Source: Agapetus fuscipes
Lineage: Eukaryota > Arthropoda > Insecta > Trichoptera > Glossosomatidae
Assembly (NCBI GenBank): GCA_951799405.1
Contig: OX637339.1
Coordinates: forward strand, 19,282,001-19,346,000
Direction: 5' to 3'
DNA length: 64,000 nucleotides
Positions 44,101-51,246 of the stretch are shown here, piece by piece. The position numbers and the translations under genes are program-made. Each line of letters starts with the position of its first letter. Positions within the stretch are counted from its first letter, which is position 1. The notes beneath the pieces were generated by a model. That model saw nothing but the letters and a program-made list of their open reading frames with translations. It was not told the origin of the DNA and searched no databases.

Positions 44101-45253
44101 GTTCTGCGCCAGCGTGGTGCTGCCCGCCGAGTACTCCACCGAGATCCTGCTCTACCTCATGTTCTGGGGCGCCATGGTGGGCTCCACCTTCACCATCATC
44201 TTCAGGTACACAAACACCTTTATTTCCTTCCTTTAGTACGAGGGCTTAGATTGAGATAGAGGTATGACGTGGGGAGGGACGCAATTCAGTTTCTACAAGC
44301 TGAAAACTGGAGAACGGTGTTGGAAGAGAGGCGGAGTTGGAGGTAGAGGGGACATGTTTTTTCTTAATTATTGTATTTTTGTTTTTGATTCATTATATTT
44401 TGTTTACATTTTTATTTTTGTAAAATATGGAATGATTATGTATTTAGTTCCACATCGAAGCAGATATTTGATAATGCAAACGCTTTTCAAAAAAATATGG
44501 AAAAACTGTTTTCAAGGAATTATGTGACCAGCCCACTACAAGCGCCCCACTTGATGAAACTCAACTTAATGGAACCATAAAATGCAAGGTTTCAGTATTA
44601 AGTGGACTGTATTTTGCTTTCTTAGCTTCCACAGGGGGTTCAACCGCTAGGATGACCTTTCTATTCCCAAGGGGCGGGTTTCTGGTTACGCCAACAGAAT
44701 CAAAAACCAACTGCAGGGACTTACCTAGATCTGCTTTGGTTTCCTGAAGGCGTTAGTTATCAGAAGTGTGGAGAGTTTCTTCTTTGTTGAGCGATGACGC
44801 GCGGTCGGCGGGGTTTGCGATAAAGGGATCAAACAAGGATCAAACTTTTGGCATTGTTGTAGGCGAGTTAGCGAAGGGTTGAATGACTATCGCCCTTCGG
44901 CAGTGATGTAGAAAATCTAACCAACGATGCTGCACATAAAATTATATGAATCCTGTTTGTTTGTTTAACTATGAATCCTGTTTGTTTGTTTAACTATGAA
45001 TCCTGTTTGCTTGTTTAATTATGAATCCTGTTCGTTTATTTAACTATGAATCCTGTTCGTTTGTTTAACTATGAATCCTGTTCATTTGTTTAATCCTGTT
45101 TGATTGTTTAACTATGAATCCTGTTTGTTAGTTTAACTGTGAATCCTGTTTGTTTTCAGATACGGCAAGGAGTTTGTGGATTATCCCAAGCTGCGGGAGA
45201 TAACATTTCCAAACCAGCGCGCCGCCGCCTCCGCAAATGGATTTCCTTTATGA
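26157..45253 (+). CDS. Sac1: SAC1 phosphoinositide phosphatase gene, 14 coding exons
   Basis: Integral membrane phosphatase of the ER/Golgi that removes phosphate from PI4P and related lipids. Joined exons give 601 residues in my model (human SACM1L is 587). Visible: ITPEKF near the N-terminus, the Sac N-domain, [14 protein letters not shown], the catalytic CX5R motif in [12 protein letters not shown] with Cys at about 387, [29 protein letters not shown], and a two-helix membrane hairpin in exon 13 (about 526-570). All internal junctions are GT..AG and in phase. The N-terminus is the weak point. ATG 26157 gives a family-like length before ITPEKF, but in-frame ATGs at 26109, 26133 and 26178 are possible, and an overlapping frame starts at 26090. 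Introns hold hAT, Harbinger and SINE insertions and three splice-site duplications. Confidence 0.93.
26470..26655. repeat. MITE family E copy in SAC1 intron 1
   Basis: TTTTTTCTCGGTGAGCAAAC, CCTTTTCCCTAGTGGCCTGG and GTTGACGTGCGGACCTC in order. One arm plus the terminal portion. Confidence 0.5.
27255..27437 (-). repeat. SINE-A, truncated
   Basis: Reversed head (CTACCAACTGAGCTATCGAC at 27408-27427) and the GAGTAAACCTTTCCGGT body. It lacks the 3' third. Confidence 0.65.
27775..28195. mobile_element. Fold-back element with hammerhead-like arm, split by a MITE
   Basis: The left arm (CACGGCCGGTTGATGATGCT .. CCATGTCTACGATGGGCTTC) is the reverse of the unit seen forward at 51805-51930. The right arm (CACAGACCAAGGCAAGATCC .. 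ACATCTCTCCAGCA) is forward. A 168-bp MITE (27978-28145) sits between. The left-arm ribozyme-like core is mutated (CTCAAGA). Confidence 0.55.
27978..28145. repeat. 168-bp MITE, copy 1
   Basis: Inverted ends GGCTGGAAGTCTCATCACCA/TGGTGATGAGACTTCCAGCC extend over about 60 bp. The non-palindromic centre (CAAGATGG-type) is opposite in orientation to copy 2 at 51247-51414, which has exactly the same length. Confidence 0.8.
28215..28520 (-). repeat. SINE-B without 5S head
   Basis: Reversed copy from AATATTAGGATGATTTATTT to the tRNA-like head (ACTGGACTACGGACTGG). It ends about 20 bp before the exon 2 acceptor of SAC1. Confidence 0.75.
28544..28638 (+). CDS. Sac1: SAC1 coding exon 2
   Basis: Acceptor TTCCTTGCAG. 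First base completes an Arg codon, then [20 protein letters not shown] and [11 protein letters not shown]; ends with one base before GTAAGT. Matches the start of the Sac N-terminal domain. Confidence 0.9.
28665..28785 (+). mobile_element. RTE-like LINE fragment
   Basis: Open translation [19 protein letters not shown], then [14 protein letters not shown], a common LINE C-terminal block (RWFGHvxRM..gkRgRGRP). Meets a SINE-A at about 28787. Confidence 0.65.
28787..29285 (-). repeat. Composite SINE-B/SINE-A, copy 1
   Basis: Minus order: SINE-B (29285-29045) then SINE-A (29045-28787). The junction on the plus strand is GCTATCGATTGGACTG joined to TTTACGAGCATGGTCATCGC. The same fusion point occurs at 56345, 56785 and 62370. 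Confidence 0.75.
29441..29556 (+). CDS. Sac1: SAC1 coding exon 3
   Basis: Acceptor CTGTTCCAG. Codes (D)[20 protein letters not shown] then [18 protein letters not shown]; donor GTAAGC, phase 0. The GVLGTI.L..GN.L.V block is typical of Sac N-domains. Confidence 0.92.
29623..30031. repeat. Repeat family F, complete copy
   Basis: Inverted ends CATATCGACGGTTAAAAG and, from the right, CATATTGACGGTTAAAAG delimit about 409 bp. Collinear with 11325-11735. AT-rich, no coding. Confidence 0.65.
30045..30330 (-). repeat. Family L repeat, diverged
   Basis: Carries AGTTGAACTCTTACACAAGC and GGGCTGGCATTGGCAAAAGT-like blocks and the 5' boundary CCTATAAGTCAAGG at 30314-30327. Unlike the others it has CCGCCTTTTCCTGAAACCGG. 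Confidence 0.5.
30684..30776 (+). CDS. Sac1: SAC1 coding exon 4
   Basis: Acceptor GTTTTTAG. Codes [20 protein letters not shown] then [11 protein letters not shown] in phase 0, followed by GTCAGT. The last 41 bases plus donor are repeated seven more times downstream, so the true donor used is uncertain; the shortest form fits the family best. Confidence 0.88.
30777..31154 (+). repeat. In-frame 54-bp repeat of the exon 4 donor
   Basis: Seven intronic units of exactly 54 bp; each starts with the donor GTCAGTA and repeats the end of exon 4. All share ACTACTCAT where the exon has ACTACACAT; the unit at 31047 has GTCAGTAGATAC. The frame stays open (18 codons, [18 protein letters not shown]) until TAA at 31164-31166. 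Confidence 0.95.
31175..31345 (-). repeat. SINE-A fragment
   Basis: Begins CCCAGCTCCCGAGGGGGCTG and ends in a degraded head (AGATTCGATCCTTAGCTCCC). The A-box is damaged. Confidence 0.6.
31393..32432 (-). mobile_element. hAT transposon, internally deleted, 8-bp TSD
   Basis: 1040 bp between perfect 8-bp direct repeats GGTAGGTG (31385-31392, 32433-32440). Termini CAGGGTTGATA and TATCAACCCTG are inverted. Subterminal ATTTAAATC repeats are dense at both ends. The minus strand keeps the transposase C-terminus, including the hAT dimerisation block ([20 protein letters not shown]). Confidence 0.92.
31769..32303 (-). pseudogene. hAT transposase C-terminal fragment
   Basis: About 170 codons open on the minus strand, from near [15 protein letters not shown] to NRLGK and stop. 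It carries [20 protein letters not shown], the conserved hAT dimerisation motif. The N-terminal DNA-binding and catalytic parts are missing, so it cannot be an active transposase; it is a relic inside the 31393-32432 element. Confidence 0.8.
32520..32745 (+). mobile_element. Solo-LTR-like sequence
   Basis: GTGGGTATAAAAGGCGTAAA followed by TCGCCTGCAGGTGAGGCAG is the forward counterpart of the minus-strand element at 7330-7780. AATAAA signals occur at about 32688-32728. No TSD resolved. Confidence 0.5.
33111..33242 (+). CDS. Sac1: SAC1 coding exon 5
   Basis: Acceptor CTGCTTCCAG; codes [40 protein letters not shown] and GFRQ; donor GTAACC. The YDLTHS.QRL.NTSP block is highly characteristic of Sac domains. 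Confidence 0.95.
33303..33537 (-). repeat. Family L repeat in SAC1 intron 5
   Basis: Inserted next to CAAGGGTCTCCAAACTATGG (33283-33302), itself like a broken hAT end. Reversed, TTAGA-type tail. Confidence 0.65.
33633..33741 (+). CDS. Sac1: SAC1 coding exon 6
   Basis: Acceptor ATTCTCTGCAG; codes [20 protein letters not shown] and [16 protein letters not shown] plus one base; donor GTATCC. Phase 1 out. Confidence 0.93.
33963..34290 (-). repeat. SINE-B with alternative 3' module
   Basis: Minus order: tRNA-like head, body, then instead of the usual CR1-like end, TACACCTCTGCGGCACTACA .. TCCCGCACAGGATTTCTT and an A-rich tail. Same arrangement at 43565-44020. Confidence 0.75.
34395..34655. repeat. 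Loose inverted repeat
   Basis: CGACTGCTCCAAGGAAGA (34399-34416) pairs with TCTTCCTTGGAGCAGTCG (34625-34642). The loop of about 210 bp has no recognised coding or element ends. A further MITE-like pair (ATTATTCACACACAAC at 34829, GTTGTGAATAAC at 34919) follows. Confidence 0.4.
34985..35240 (+). mobile_element. Jockey-like LINE RT C-terminal relic
   Basis: Open frame [51 protein letters not shown]. Same CxCG..QT..H...CP knuckle as the relic at 25205-25680. Truncated on the 5' side. It lies in SAC1 intron 6. Confidence 0.7.
35536..35651 (+). CDS. Sac1: SAC1 coding exon 7
   Basis: Acceptor TATCATTAG; completes a Phe codon, then [20 protein letters not shown] and [18 protein letters not shown]; donor GTGAGT. 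Family block INGK.F.W.L.SRRS.FRAG is intact. Confidence 0.95.
35677..35739 (+). repeat. Partial duplicate of exon 7 with its acceptor
   Basis: 63 bp identical to the start of exon 7 and its 3' splice site (TTTATCATTAGTTGTATCCA onward), offset 153 bp. It breaks off after GTGGACTC and meets the 5' boundary of a family L repeat. It lacks a donor, so it is not a usable exon. Confidence 0.9.
35985..36092 (-). repeat. Family L repeat, tail-side fragment
   Basis: AATCTAATCTAATCTAATCT then AAGCTGCAAGGATATATACC and CAAGCAGACATGTATAATTT; truncated near 36092. Confidence 0.6.
36198..36422 (+). CDS. Sac1: SAC1 coding exon 8
   Basis: Acceptor CTCTGTTCCAG; 75 codons [51 protein letters not shown]..., RQVLVNL; donor GTGAGT. 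GC content is clearly higher than the surrounding intron, a coding signature shared by exons 7-11. Confidence 0.96.
36830..37110 (+). mobile_element. RTE-like LINE relic
   Basis: Plus translation reads [54 protein letters not shown], a stop, then [20 protein letters not shown]. The order matches the thumb/C-terminal region common to RTE-type LINEs. Stops at about 36815 and 37001 mark it dead. Confidence 0.75.
37138..37305 (+). CDS. Sac1: SAC1 coding exon 9
   Basis: Acceptor TTATCCTTCAG; codes [56 protein letters not shown]; donor GTAAGA. FDFH.EC..(M/L)(R/K)WDRL.IL is the family signature. Confidence 0.96.
37855..38033 (+). repeat. Family L repeat inside the Harbinger element
   Basis: GAAAGCCAATGTCACCTCTG through TTACACATCTTTGAAACTT; forward, without a clear tail. 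Insertion post-dates the Harbinger element. Confidence 0.55.
38930..39507 (-). pseudogene. Decayed Myb/SANT-like gene of the Harbinger element
   Basis: Minus-strand pieces in order: Ala/Thr-rich [20 protein letters not shown]; the helix start [16 protein letters not shown]; a stop; [40 protein letters not shown]; then in another frame [16 protein letters not shown]; then [20 protein letters not shown] and [17 protein letters not shown]. This is the layout of the trihelix-like DNA-binding protein that accompanies Harbinger transposases. At least one stop and two frameshifts make it non-functional. Confidence 0.7.
40325..40440 (-). mobile_element. Fold-back unit, 5' arm
   Basis: CTTACACGGCCGGCTGATGA .. 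GAGAGATGTTTTCCGGGATC, the reverse of the 51860-51930 sequence. It is cut before the ribozyme-like core. The forward arm lies at 40680-40805, about 240 bp further on. Confidence 0.5.
40680..40805 (+). mobile_element. Fold-back unit, 3' arm with hammerhead-like core
   Basis: CTGAAAAAGCCCACCGTAGA then CGTGGGTGAAACATCCGGAA. Helix II GCCCAC/GTGGGT is intact, but the core reads CTGAAAA instead of CTGANGA. Ends CATCTCTCCAGCATCA. About 110 bp upstream of SAC1 exon 10. Confidence 0.5.
40916..41137 (+). CDS. Sac1: SAC1 coding exon 10 (catalytic)
   Basis: Acceptor CTCCTTCACAG; codes [40 protein letters not shown] and onward to LEMLFKR; donor [18 protein letters not shown] contains the CX5R catalytic loop (nucleophile at about residue 387) with the conserved DRTN, so the enzyme should be active. 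Confidence 0.97.
41163..41250 (+). mobile_element. LINE reverse-transcriptase motif relic
   Basis: [18 protein letters not shown] is the GVPQGS..GP.LF core of a LINE RT. A second fragment of the same kind ([11 protein letters not shown], frameshifted) lies at 41893-41965. Both sit within 50 bp of a SAC1 donor. Confidence 0.6.
41265..41500 (+). repeat. Family L repeat in SAC1 intron 10
   Basis: TAGGTTGGTATGAGACTGAC to TAAGCCTTAAATGTTAAAAT; forward, diverged, no clear tail. Confidence 0.6.
41718..41885 (+). CDS. Sac1: SAC1 coding exon 11
   Basis: Acceptor GGAATTCCAG; codes [56 protein letters not shown]; donor GTAATC. Highly conserved [22 protein letters not shown] block of Sac1. Confidence 0.97.
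41893..42235 (+). mobile_element. RTE-like LINE relic
   Basis: Fragments [20 protein letters not shown], then [20 protein letters not shown] and VYRGKRRRD, in order but out of frame. It runs directly into a truncated SINE-A. Confidence 0.55.
42235..42460 (-). repeat. SINE-A, head missing
   Basis: CAAGCTACACATACAGTGGA to AATAAACACTGAAACGAGAA; the tRNA-like head is lost. Confidence 0.65.
42562..42663 (+). CDS. Sac1: SAC1 coding exon 12
   Basis: Acceptor TACTGTTGCAG; codes [20 protein letters not shown] then [14 protein letters not shown]; donor [15 protein letters not shown] and the DWK(F/Y) before the membrane hairpin match the family. Confidence 0.94.
42712..43330 (-). mobile_element. CR1-like LINE 3' end split by SINE-A
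   Basis: 43330-43056 encodes, in fragments, a CR1-type C-terminus (plus-strand CTCCGGGTGGCAGTCTGTTC is the complement of the WNxLPPGVR region). 42778-42712 is its 3' end (plus-strand GAGCGCCGTTTTTATGTGTG, TCACACCTCAGGGGCCCTCT). A SINE-A (42790-43055) sits between. The 3' end matches that of SINE-B. Confidence 0.65.
42790..43055 (-). repeat. SINE-A inside a CR1-like LINE
   Basis: From GCGAGTTGAACCTATTTATT to the head CTACCACCTGAGCTATTGACC. Well preserved except for the 3' end. Confidence 0.8.
43565..44020 (+). repeat. SINE-B with 5S head and alternative 3' module
   Basis: 5S-like part 43573-43690 (GATCACCGAAGTTAAGCAAC, GCTTGGATGGGTAACCGC), tRNA-like part 43700-43770, body, then after GCGACGACCAAGCTC the alternative module (CACCTCTGCGGCACTACAAC .. 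GCACAGGATTTCTT) and a 20-bp A run. Lies about 50 bp before SAC1 exon 13. Confidence 0.85.
44069..44205 (+). CDS. Sac1: SAC1 coding exon 13 (membrane hairpin)
   Basis: Acceptor TTGTTGTCAG; codes [45 protein letters not shown] plus AG; donor GTACAC. Two hydrophobic segments separated by a short polar turn form the C-terminal ER/Golgi anchor. Confidence 0.94.
44945..45152 (+). repeat. 26-bp minisatellite touching the exon 14 acceptor
   Basis: About eight units of TATGAATCCTGTTTGTTTGT plus TTAAC, period about 25-26 bp with one shortened unit. The last unit (GTGAATCCTGTTTGTTTTCAG) is itself the acceptor tract. 44220-44945 contains nothing recognised. Confidence 0.85.
45160..45253 (+). CDS. Sac1: SAC1 coding exon 14 (terminal)
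   Basis: Completes Arg, then [30 protein letters not shown] and TGA at 45251-45253. The YGK(E/D)FVD.P+L motif is the normal SAC1 C-terminus. It lacks the KxKxD-like retrieval ending of vertebrates. 45254-46260 is 3' flank with no recognised element. Confidence 0.93.
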
Positions 45254-46262
45254 TATTACCATCGTGTAGGGCACGAGCGGCAACATTAAGCACGCCGTCA
45301 ACAGGTGCGCCAACAGCACCCAGAAACACAGGCAAAATACATTCACAAAAATGCAAATGAGGTCCGAACATTCAAAATATTCCTCGGCTATGTGCAAGTC
45401 ACCTAAAGTAAATTCCCGATAATCAGGGAATCTTTCTAGTTCACAGCATTAATTAGTCCTCGCAAATCAAAGATGACACTAACAATTTATTATTATTTTT
45501 CTTAAAAATCACTAAGAAATACACGTTTATACTGTTATAAATTTAATTAAATGTTTATTGTGGTTAAATTACTACGTTTAATTACTTTTAAAGCTGAATT
45601 TCTTGCATATTAAAATGTACTCAGATGTACGTCAAATGGAAAATTTTGTCTTTATTTAACCTTAGCAAAATTGTAGACTTATTCGTAGATTCAATCAATT
45701 TAGTAAGTGTATTATTTTATTTTACATAAAAAAATCTTTCTATGAATGAAAGACTAGCGCCTCTGGCAGTCAGATTTGTAAGTAATCCAGCCGAATGACG
45801 AGGTTTCTTTTTGCGCCCTTCTCAATGTTCCGACCTCATTACCATAAACTAAAAAAAAATTACAAATGACTAAAAGGAAACAACTTTACTACAAAACAAA
45901 ACACTGTTTTATTTCCTCTATTTTTGTATAGAATACAAATTATGAGCATTTTGTTTACCTGAAGATGATCTGACCAATGAAAACATTCATAAATTGTCAT
46001 CTTTACAATAATAGTCAAAATAAAATAGTGTTTCAAATTAAAAAATATATCTTTAATACTTATATTAAACAGTTTTCTTCATTGACTTATAATATTGATG
46101 GAGAAGAAACTACCTTCAAGGTATTATACATACATACTATATGGCTCACTTGTCAACCAGAGCTGTCAAACACACAGAATACTTAGTAATCATGTGAAAT
46201 CCTTTGTTTTCTTGCTTTCTCCGTTTTGTGTTTTGACTCCCAATAATTGCGCATGACACTAA

Positions 46263-46500
46263 ATCTAAATCTAAGCTGCAAAGATATGTATCATTTGAGA
46301 TTCATATTAAATGCATTCCCATAAGCAGACATGCATAATTTCGCGCTTACACATGCCGCATGTGGACCCACAATATAAAAAACCCAATCTCAAATGAACA
46401 TAAGCCCTGCAACTCTTGCCGACCTTCCCTGAAACAGGGGTGACATTGGCAAAGTGAACCATTTTTCACAGTATGGGTGGTCAGTCGCATACCAACCTAT
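46263..46500 (-). repeat. Family L repeat
   Basis: Reversed copy with CTAAATCTAAATCTAAGC tail. Ends in ACCAACCTAT. 46500-47140 shows nothing recognised. Confidence 0.7.
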
Positions 46501-47144
46501 CACACAATGTTTTAAAATACTTTTTTAATTAAATATTGTTAATTTTATTATTGTTTATTGTCAACACGTCAAAGTGTTTGAAACGCGTGCGCACAGCATT
46601 CCCGCAGGCATGAATTTCAATGCTGCCAACTTTCTGCAGAGATTGCGTAGTTTCGCCAATGTTTTTTTTTTGTGTACAATAAAAAAACTTTGTGAAGATC
46701 TTTGTTCTCTTTCTAACTAAGATGTGGGATTAAGTAAGTTGGAACGGATATAGTGTGTGTTTGGTTTAAATAGTTTCTTGTCCACAGATATTATAGGTCA
46801 ATGGTTTTCATTTAGATTTTTAACATATTTTGCACTGGATATGGCAAAAATATTTTATTATCAAAGCACTCTACTCTACGTTACAAATTCAACCATAGCG
46901 TTTTCCAAATAAGTATTGAAGCCAAAACTCTCCCTAGAGATTGCTGCGCTGGTTTCCATACATTTTTAGATAAACGCTATCATTTTAAATATGGTTCAAG
47001 GGATTGAGCACTACGTATGTCTCACATAGATCATACGTTAAAATGTACTTTTAGACGTAGGAGACGTATAGAAACAAAGATGGCTAAATAGAATATTTCT
47101 AAAAATTTAGATAAATGTATGAAAACACGGAAAATCACTAATGA

Positions 47145-47440
47145 AACTAAGCAACACATGCAGTGTAACCTCTTGCTGCGTTCTTCGCAAAGAGGTCGCA
47201 TGTAGCAGGTGGACCTTTTTTATTTTTACAGGTAAGGGGGCTGGCCTTAAGCCAACCACTTCGGTTGGAGTGGGTAATTCCCAACTCTTGAAGGGGCTGA
47301 TACTCATTTCTTTTGAAGGTTGAGGAAACCTTGCCGGTATTTTATTTCGGGTTTGAAATAAACACCTTCGGTGGGATTTGAACCCAAGCTCTCGGCGTGA
47401 AATACAAGCACTCTACCAACTGAGCTTTATACTGGACATT
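47145..47440 (-). repeat. SINE-A, diverged
   Basis: AAGCAACACATGCAGTGTAA to CTACCAACTGAGCTTTATACTGG. It directly precedes a SINE-B, but with a full SINE-B tail, so this is adjacency, not the fused composite. Confidence 0.65.
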
Positions 47441-47449
47441 TATTGTAAA

Positions 47450-47740
47450 TATAAGAATGATTTATTTGGCGGGTGCTGTTTTTGTGTGCATCACACCTCA
47501 AGAGCCATCTGCGAGCTAGGTCGTCGCTATAGAAAGCGACAGTTACTCAAGCGAAACCCAGTTGCTGTAAGACTAGATGGACATTTGGCAACCAGGCTTT
47601 GGTAAAGGTTTTTAAATATTTTAACCCAGCGAAGACCATATTTGAGTATTTTTTTTTTTTTTGTTCTCTACCGGGAATTGAACCCACAAAATTTAGATCA
47701 CAAGTTCATGGTGTTTAACTACTAGACTACGCACAGGTTG
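47450..47740 (-). repeat. SINE-B, old copy
   Basis: AAGAATGATTTATTTGGCGG through CTACTAGACTACGCACAGG. tRNA region mutated (GGGAATTGAACCCACAA). 47740-48480 shows nothing recognised. Confidence 0.65.
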
Positions 47741-48479
47741 AATTTATTTCATTTTTTAGAATAATCCTAGATTGCCTCCTTTGGTTCTATACGACTCATA
47801 GAAATTATTATTAAGTAGATGTTTACAAATATTGTGTGTGAAGTTAGCTACATGATAATCTAAGTTGCAGAGATATTGTCATCGTGCGTTATCAACACCG
47901 ATCAACAAATAAGGTATAGACGAGCATCTGAGCCGATTTGCGTAGCTTAAAAGAGTGCACCCTAAGGCGCACGCTTCATACAAACGAGGTCTTGTTGTAA
48001 TCATTTTCCAAGCAACCGTCATGTTTATGTCTCTTTTTGACGTATGACATCAATATCTTTTGTCTTATTTTTTCATTGTTTGTCTGTTATTCCGTTTCCC
48101 AGTACATTTGGTAGTATAGAAAAAACAGACGTAAGCCATCTATATATATTTTATTGATTGATGATTATGGACTATTTGACATTTTTAAAAATTGTAATTG
48201 GATTTCAAAGTTAATTACACTTATTGGATATTAGACTAACGGTTATGGGAGAACTTACATTATTCTCGACATAGCCAACGTCTTCAGGAGGCACTCTCTC
48301 TGCACGACGGTTGAGGATGAACTGCCTTAATTAATGACATTGTCCTAATGTGATTAAGCCTTAGAAAATCAAAAATACTTTCATTTTGAAGGCATAAGAT
48401 TTTGCTTACAAAAGAGTAAAAATGGTTGAATGGCTCTCTTTTTAATGAATGAAGACGATATATATAAAGATTTGAGGTT

Positions 48480-48625
48480 CACTTTCCATGCAGGCATTTT
48501 TAAAACATGCTTCCAGTGCACTTGCATAGAAAAACCTGAACCGCAAATGAACATAAGCTCTGCAACTCTTGCCGCCTTTCCCTGAAACAGGGCATTGGCA
48601 AAAGTGTACCGTTTTTACATGACAA
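48480..48625 (-). repeat. Family L fragment
   Basis: CGCAAATGAACATAAGCTCT, GCAACTCTTGCCGCCTTTCC, CTGAAACAGGGCATTGGCAA; both ends lost. Confidence 0.5.
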
Positions 48626-48764
48626 ATTCATTTTGTTGTAAATAGTTGATAAAACCGTCCCCGAATTTAATGTTTTAAAATGTATAATTAGAAACGCTAG
48701 AGATTTCCTTCAAACTTCTGTTGAATGAAAAATGATTAATTTTACACTTATTTCAAATGTCTTG

Positions 48765-48965
48765 ATTTTGGCAGCAATTATTTTTTCGGGCCTCAACAGG
48801 CTATTGTGTTCAAAATCCATAAAACTCAAGATAGACACTTTTATTGTTTGGCCAGTTGTGTTGTACAGATGTGAAGCCTGGAGTCTGACTCAGAAGCAAG
48901 AGAAATCTCTCCAAAACTTTGAGAACAGGTCCGTCGGCCTCATAACAACCTATAAATCAAGGGAT
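48765..48965 (+). mobile_element. RTE-like LINE relic
   Basis: AAIIFSGLNRLLCSKSIKLK then VVLYRCEAWSLTQKQEKSLQ and NFENR recall the LINE C-terminal LYG.E.WTLT..... segment. The following plus-strand sequence resembles a family L 5' part (CATAACAACCTATAAATCAA). Confidence 0.5.
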
Positions 48966-49574
48966 TTAATCAAGTTAGAATTGAGTAAAACTAAAATGTA
49001 TTTAATTCTACATCTATAGACCTTTGACCTTACTTCCTCAGACAGACATATTGTATACTTTGTGTCACAACAAAATGTCCACCGAAAAAAATATTCAAAA
49101 TCATTTAATATATAAATCGTGTATCATATTAAAAAAGAAACGGTGGACGTTTTGTCGCGTGGACATTGTGTCGTCGGACATTCTGTCCATGGACATCTTG
49201 TTGTGGAACCTTATATTTTGAACAGCATACATTCCTCTTAGGTACCTTCACACTAACTCTAAAACTCACCGATATGTCAATTTACTAACATTATGGTAAA
49301 CACGAATTATATAAAGATAAATTATTAATGAAATGATTAAATAGATAGCCGGGTCGATATTGAAAACATTTTTGAGCGTTAACCGTTTATTCAATTGGCC
49401 ACCTTTCTAGGGAAAGAGAATAGAAGTATTTTTTTATTGATTGCTAAGGATGGCAGTCCCACTAAAGACTCGTTCGCTCGCTGATAAAAACGTTCGGAAT
49501 TCAAAAATGCTCGGATGTCATTCGAATTTAAATCCGTTATCAAGAAGATTGTTAAATTTAAATTTTAACTTGAT

Positions 49575-49830
49575 GTTCTAAATCTAAATCTAAGTTGCAA
49601 AGATATGTATCATTTGAGATTCATATTAAATGCATTCCCACAAGCAGACATGCATAATTTCGTGCTCACACATCCCGCTTGTGGACCTACAATATAAAAA
49701 AACAATCTCAAATGAGCATAAGCCCTGCAGCTCTTGCCGACCTTCCCTGAAACAGGGGTGACATTGGCAAAGTGAACCATTTTTTACAGTATGGGTGGTC
49801 AGCCTCATACCAACTTTTAAGTCAAGGAAA
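49575..49830 (-). repeat. Family L repeat
   Basis: Complete reversed copy from CTAAATCTAAATCTAAGTTG to CCAACTTTTAAGTCAAGGA. Confidence 0.7.
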
Positions 49831-50159
49831 ATGTTCATGAATGTTTATCAAACCAGACCATAATACTTATTGCAATTTAGTGCGGCTTTTTATTTAATTT
49901 TAGGTCTAGGCTTTTTTTTAGGATTTATGCTCTTTATTTTGGTACATATCACCTTCTTTTTAGTAAGCTGTAAAAAAAAACTCAGGAAATGGTCTTTGCT
50001 TAAAGTCTTGTCGTTTCTAGTGATTGTTTTGGTCAATAGCAAGCGATAAAACATTTCAATAGCTCATACAAATTGTATGAAAATCATTTGACTGCCCAAT
50101 CAGCTGTTCACGCAAGGCTATATATATATAAATATATATGAGGATAATATTTTTTTTAC

Positions 50160-50510
50160 ATGACAAAAGAGCGCCATTTTTGTGTGTGTCACACCTCAAG
50201 GGCCCTCCTAATCATGAATGAGATATTTTATAAAGGTGCTGTTTCAGTGCTCCCTTAAAAATGTCAACAGATTCCGAAACCCTCACTCCGGGTGGCAGTC
50301 TGTTCCACTCCATCGATCCCGCAAACTGGAAATCGCGTTCCCCAAAATTAGTGTGTATTTGACGGCGAGGCTGCATCAACCTGACAGCTCGACACCCCGC
50401 TGACCTAAGTGTCCGCCCCCTCACACTCACCTCAACTGGGGAAAACATTTGCCAGATATGATGGAGCCAAACCATTTAGGGCTTTAAATACCATCAAACA
50501 CACGCGGTAG
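50160..50510 (-). mobile_element. CR1-like LINE 3' end
   Basis: Minus-strand open frame ends [43 protein letters not shown], stop, a clear CR1-type C-terminus. The 3' UTR ends (plus strand) GAGCGCCATTTTTGTGTGTG then TCACACCTCAAGGGCCCTCC, shared with SINE-B. 50520-51240 shows nothing recognised beyond AT-rich sequence. Confidence 0.8.
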
Positions 50511-51246
50511 ACCACCCTCTCAGGAAAATGAAAATTCTATGTTTTATTGCTTGCTATCGATCAATACAATCACTAGAAAAGATGAATCTAAACGATCCAA
50601 TTTTAACCAAGGTGTAAACTACATAATATTTATTACTGTATTAAATAGTATTTTAGTTTATAATATTTTATGTCTTTGTTGTTTTGTGAAGTATACAAGA
50701 TTCCATTTAAATTTATCGACATATCTTCCAAAAATTAATGTTTATTTCTAAGAATATAAAACAGTAACTAAAGTATAAAACTTAATATTTAAAATCAACC
50801 ATGTTTTCTTTTTTCTTAAAAAAATGTATAGAAAATAAAACAGTGTCTCTAGTGAGCGTTTTACTTTTGAAACATTTTGTCAAACGTTATGGTTGAAATT
50901 AAATATGCAGTTTTATAAAAGGGCCATAGTTTTTTTAAGTGAATATTAACAGTAAAAAAAATGTATAGACAAAGAAAAAAGTATAAATTGTTCCTACTTT
51001 TGATTTGGTTTCTGCGTTAGCTTTTTTATGTATTTGTTCCAAGATGTACTGCTTTATTGTTTTTTCTGTATTTTGTATATTTGTACAGGTATTTAGTGTT
51101 TAATTTTAGATGGCATAAAATGTGTAAGATATGAGGTAAATTTATAATAAACAATATTGTTGAAATATACCTTGCTTCCTGTTACTTTTGAAATTATTAA
51201 AAATTATTTCAGATATTTAATTATGTACCTACCCCCATTCTACCAA

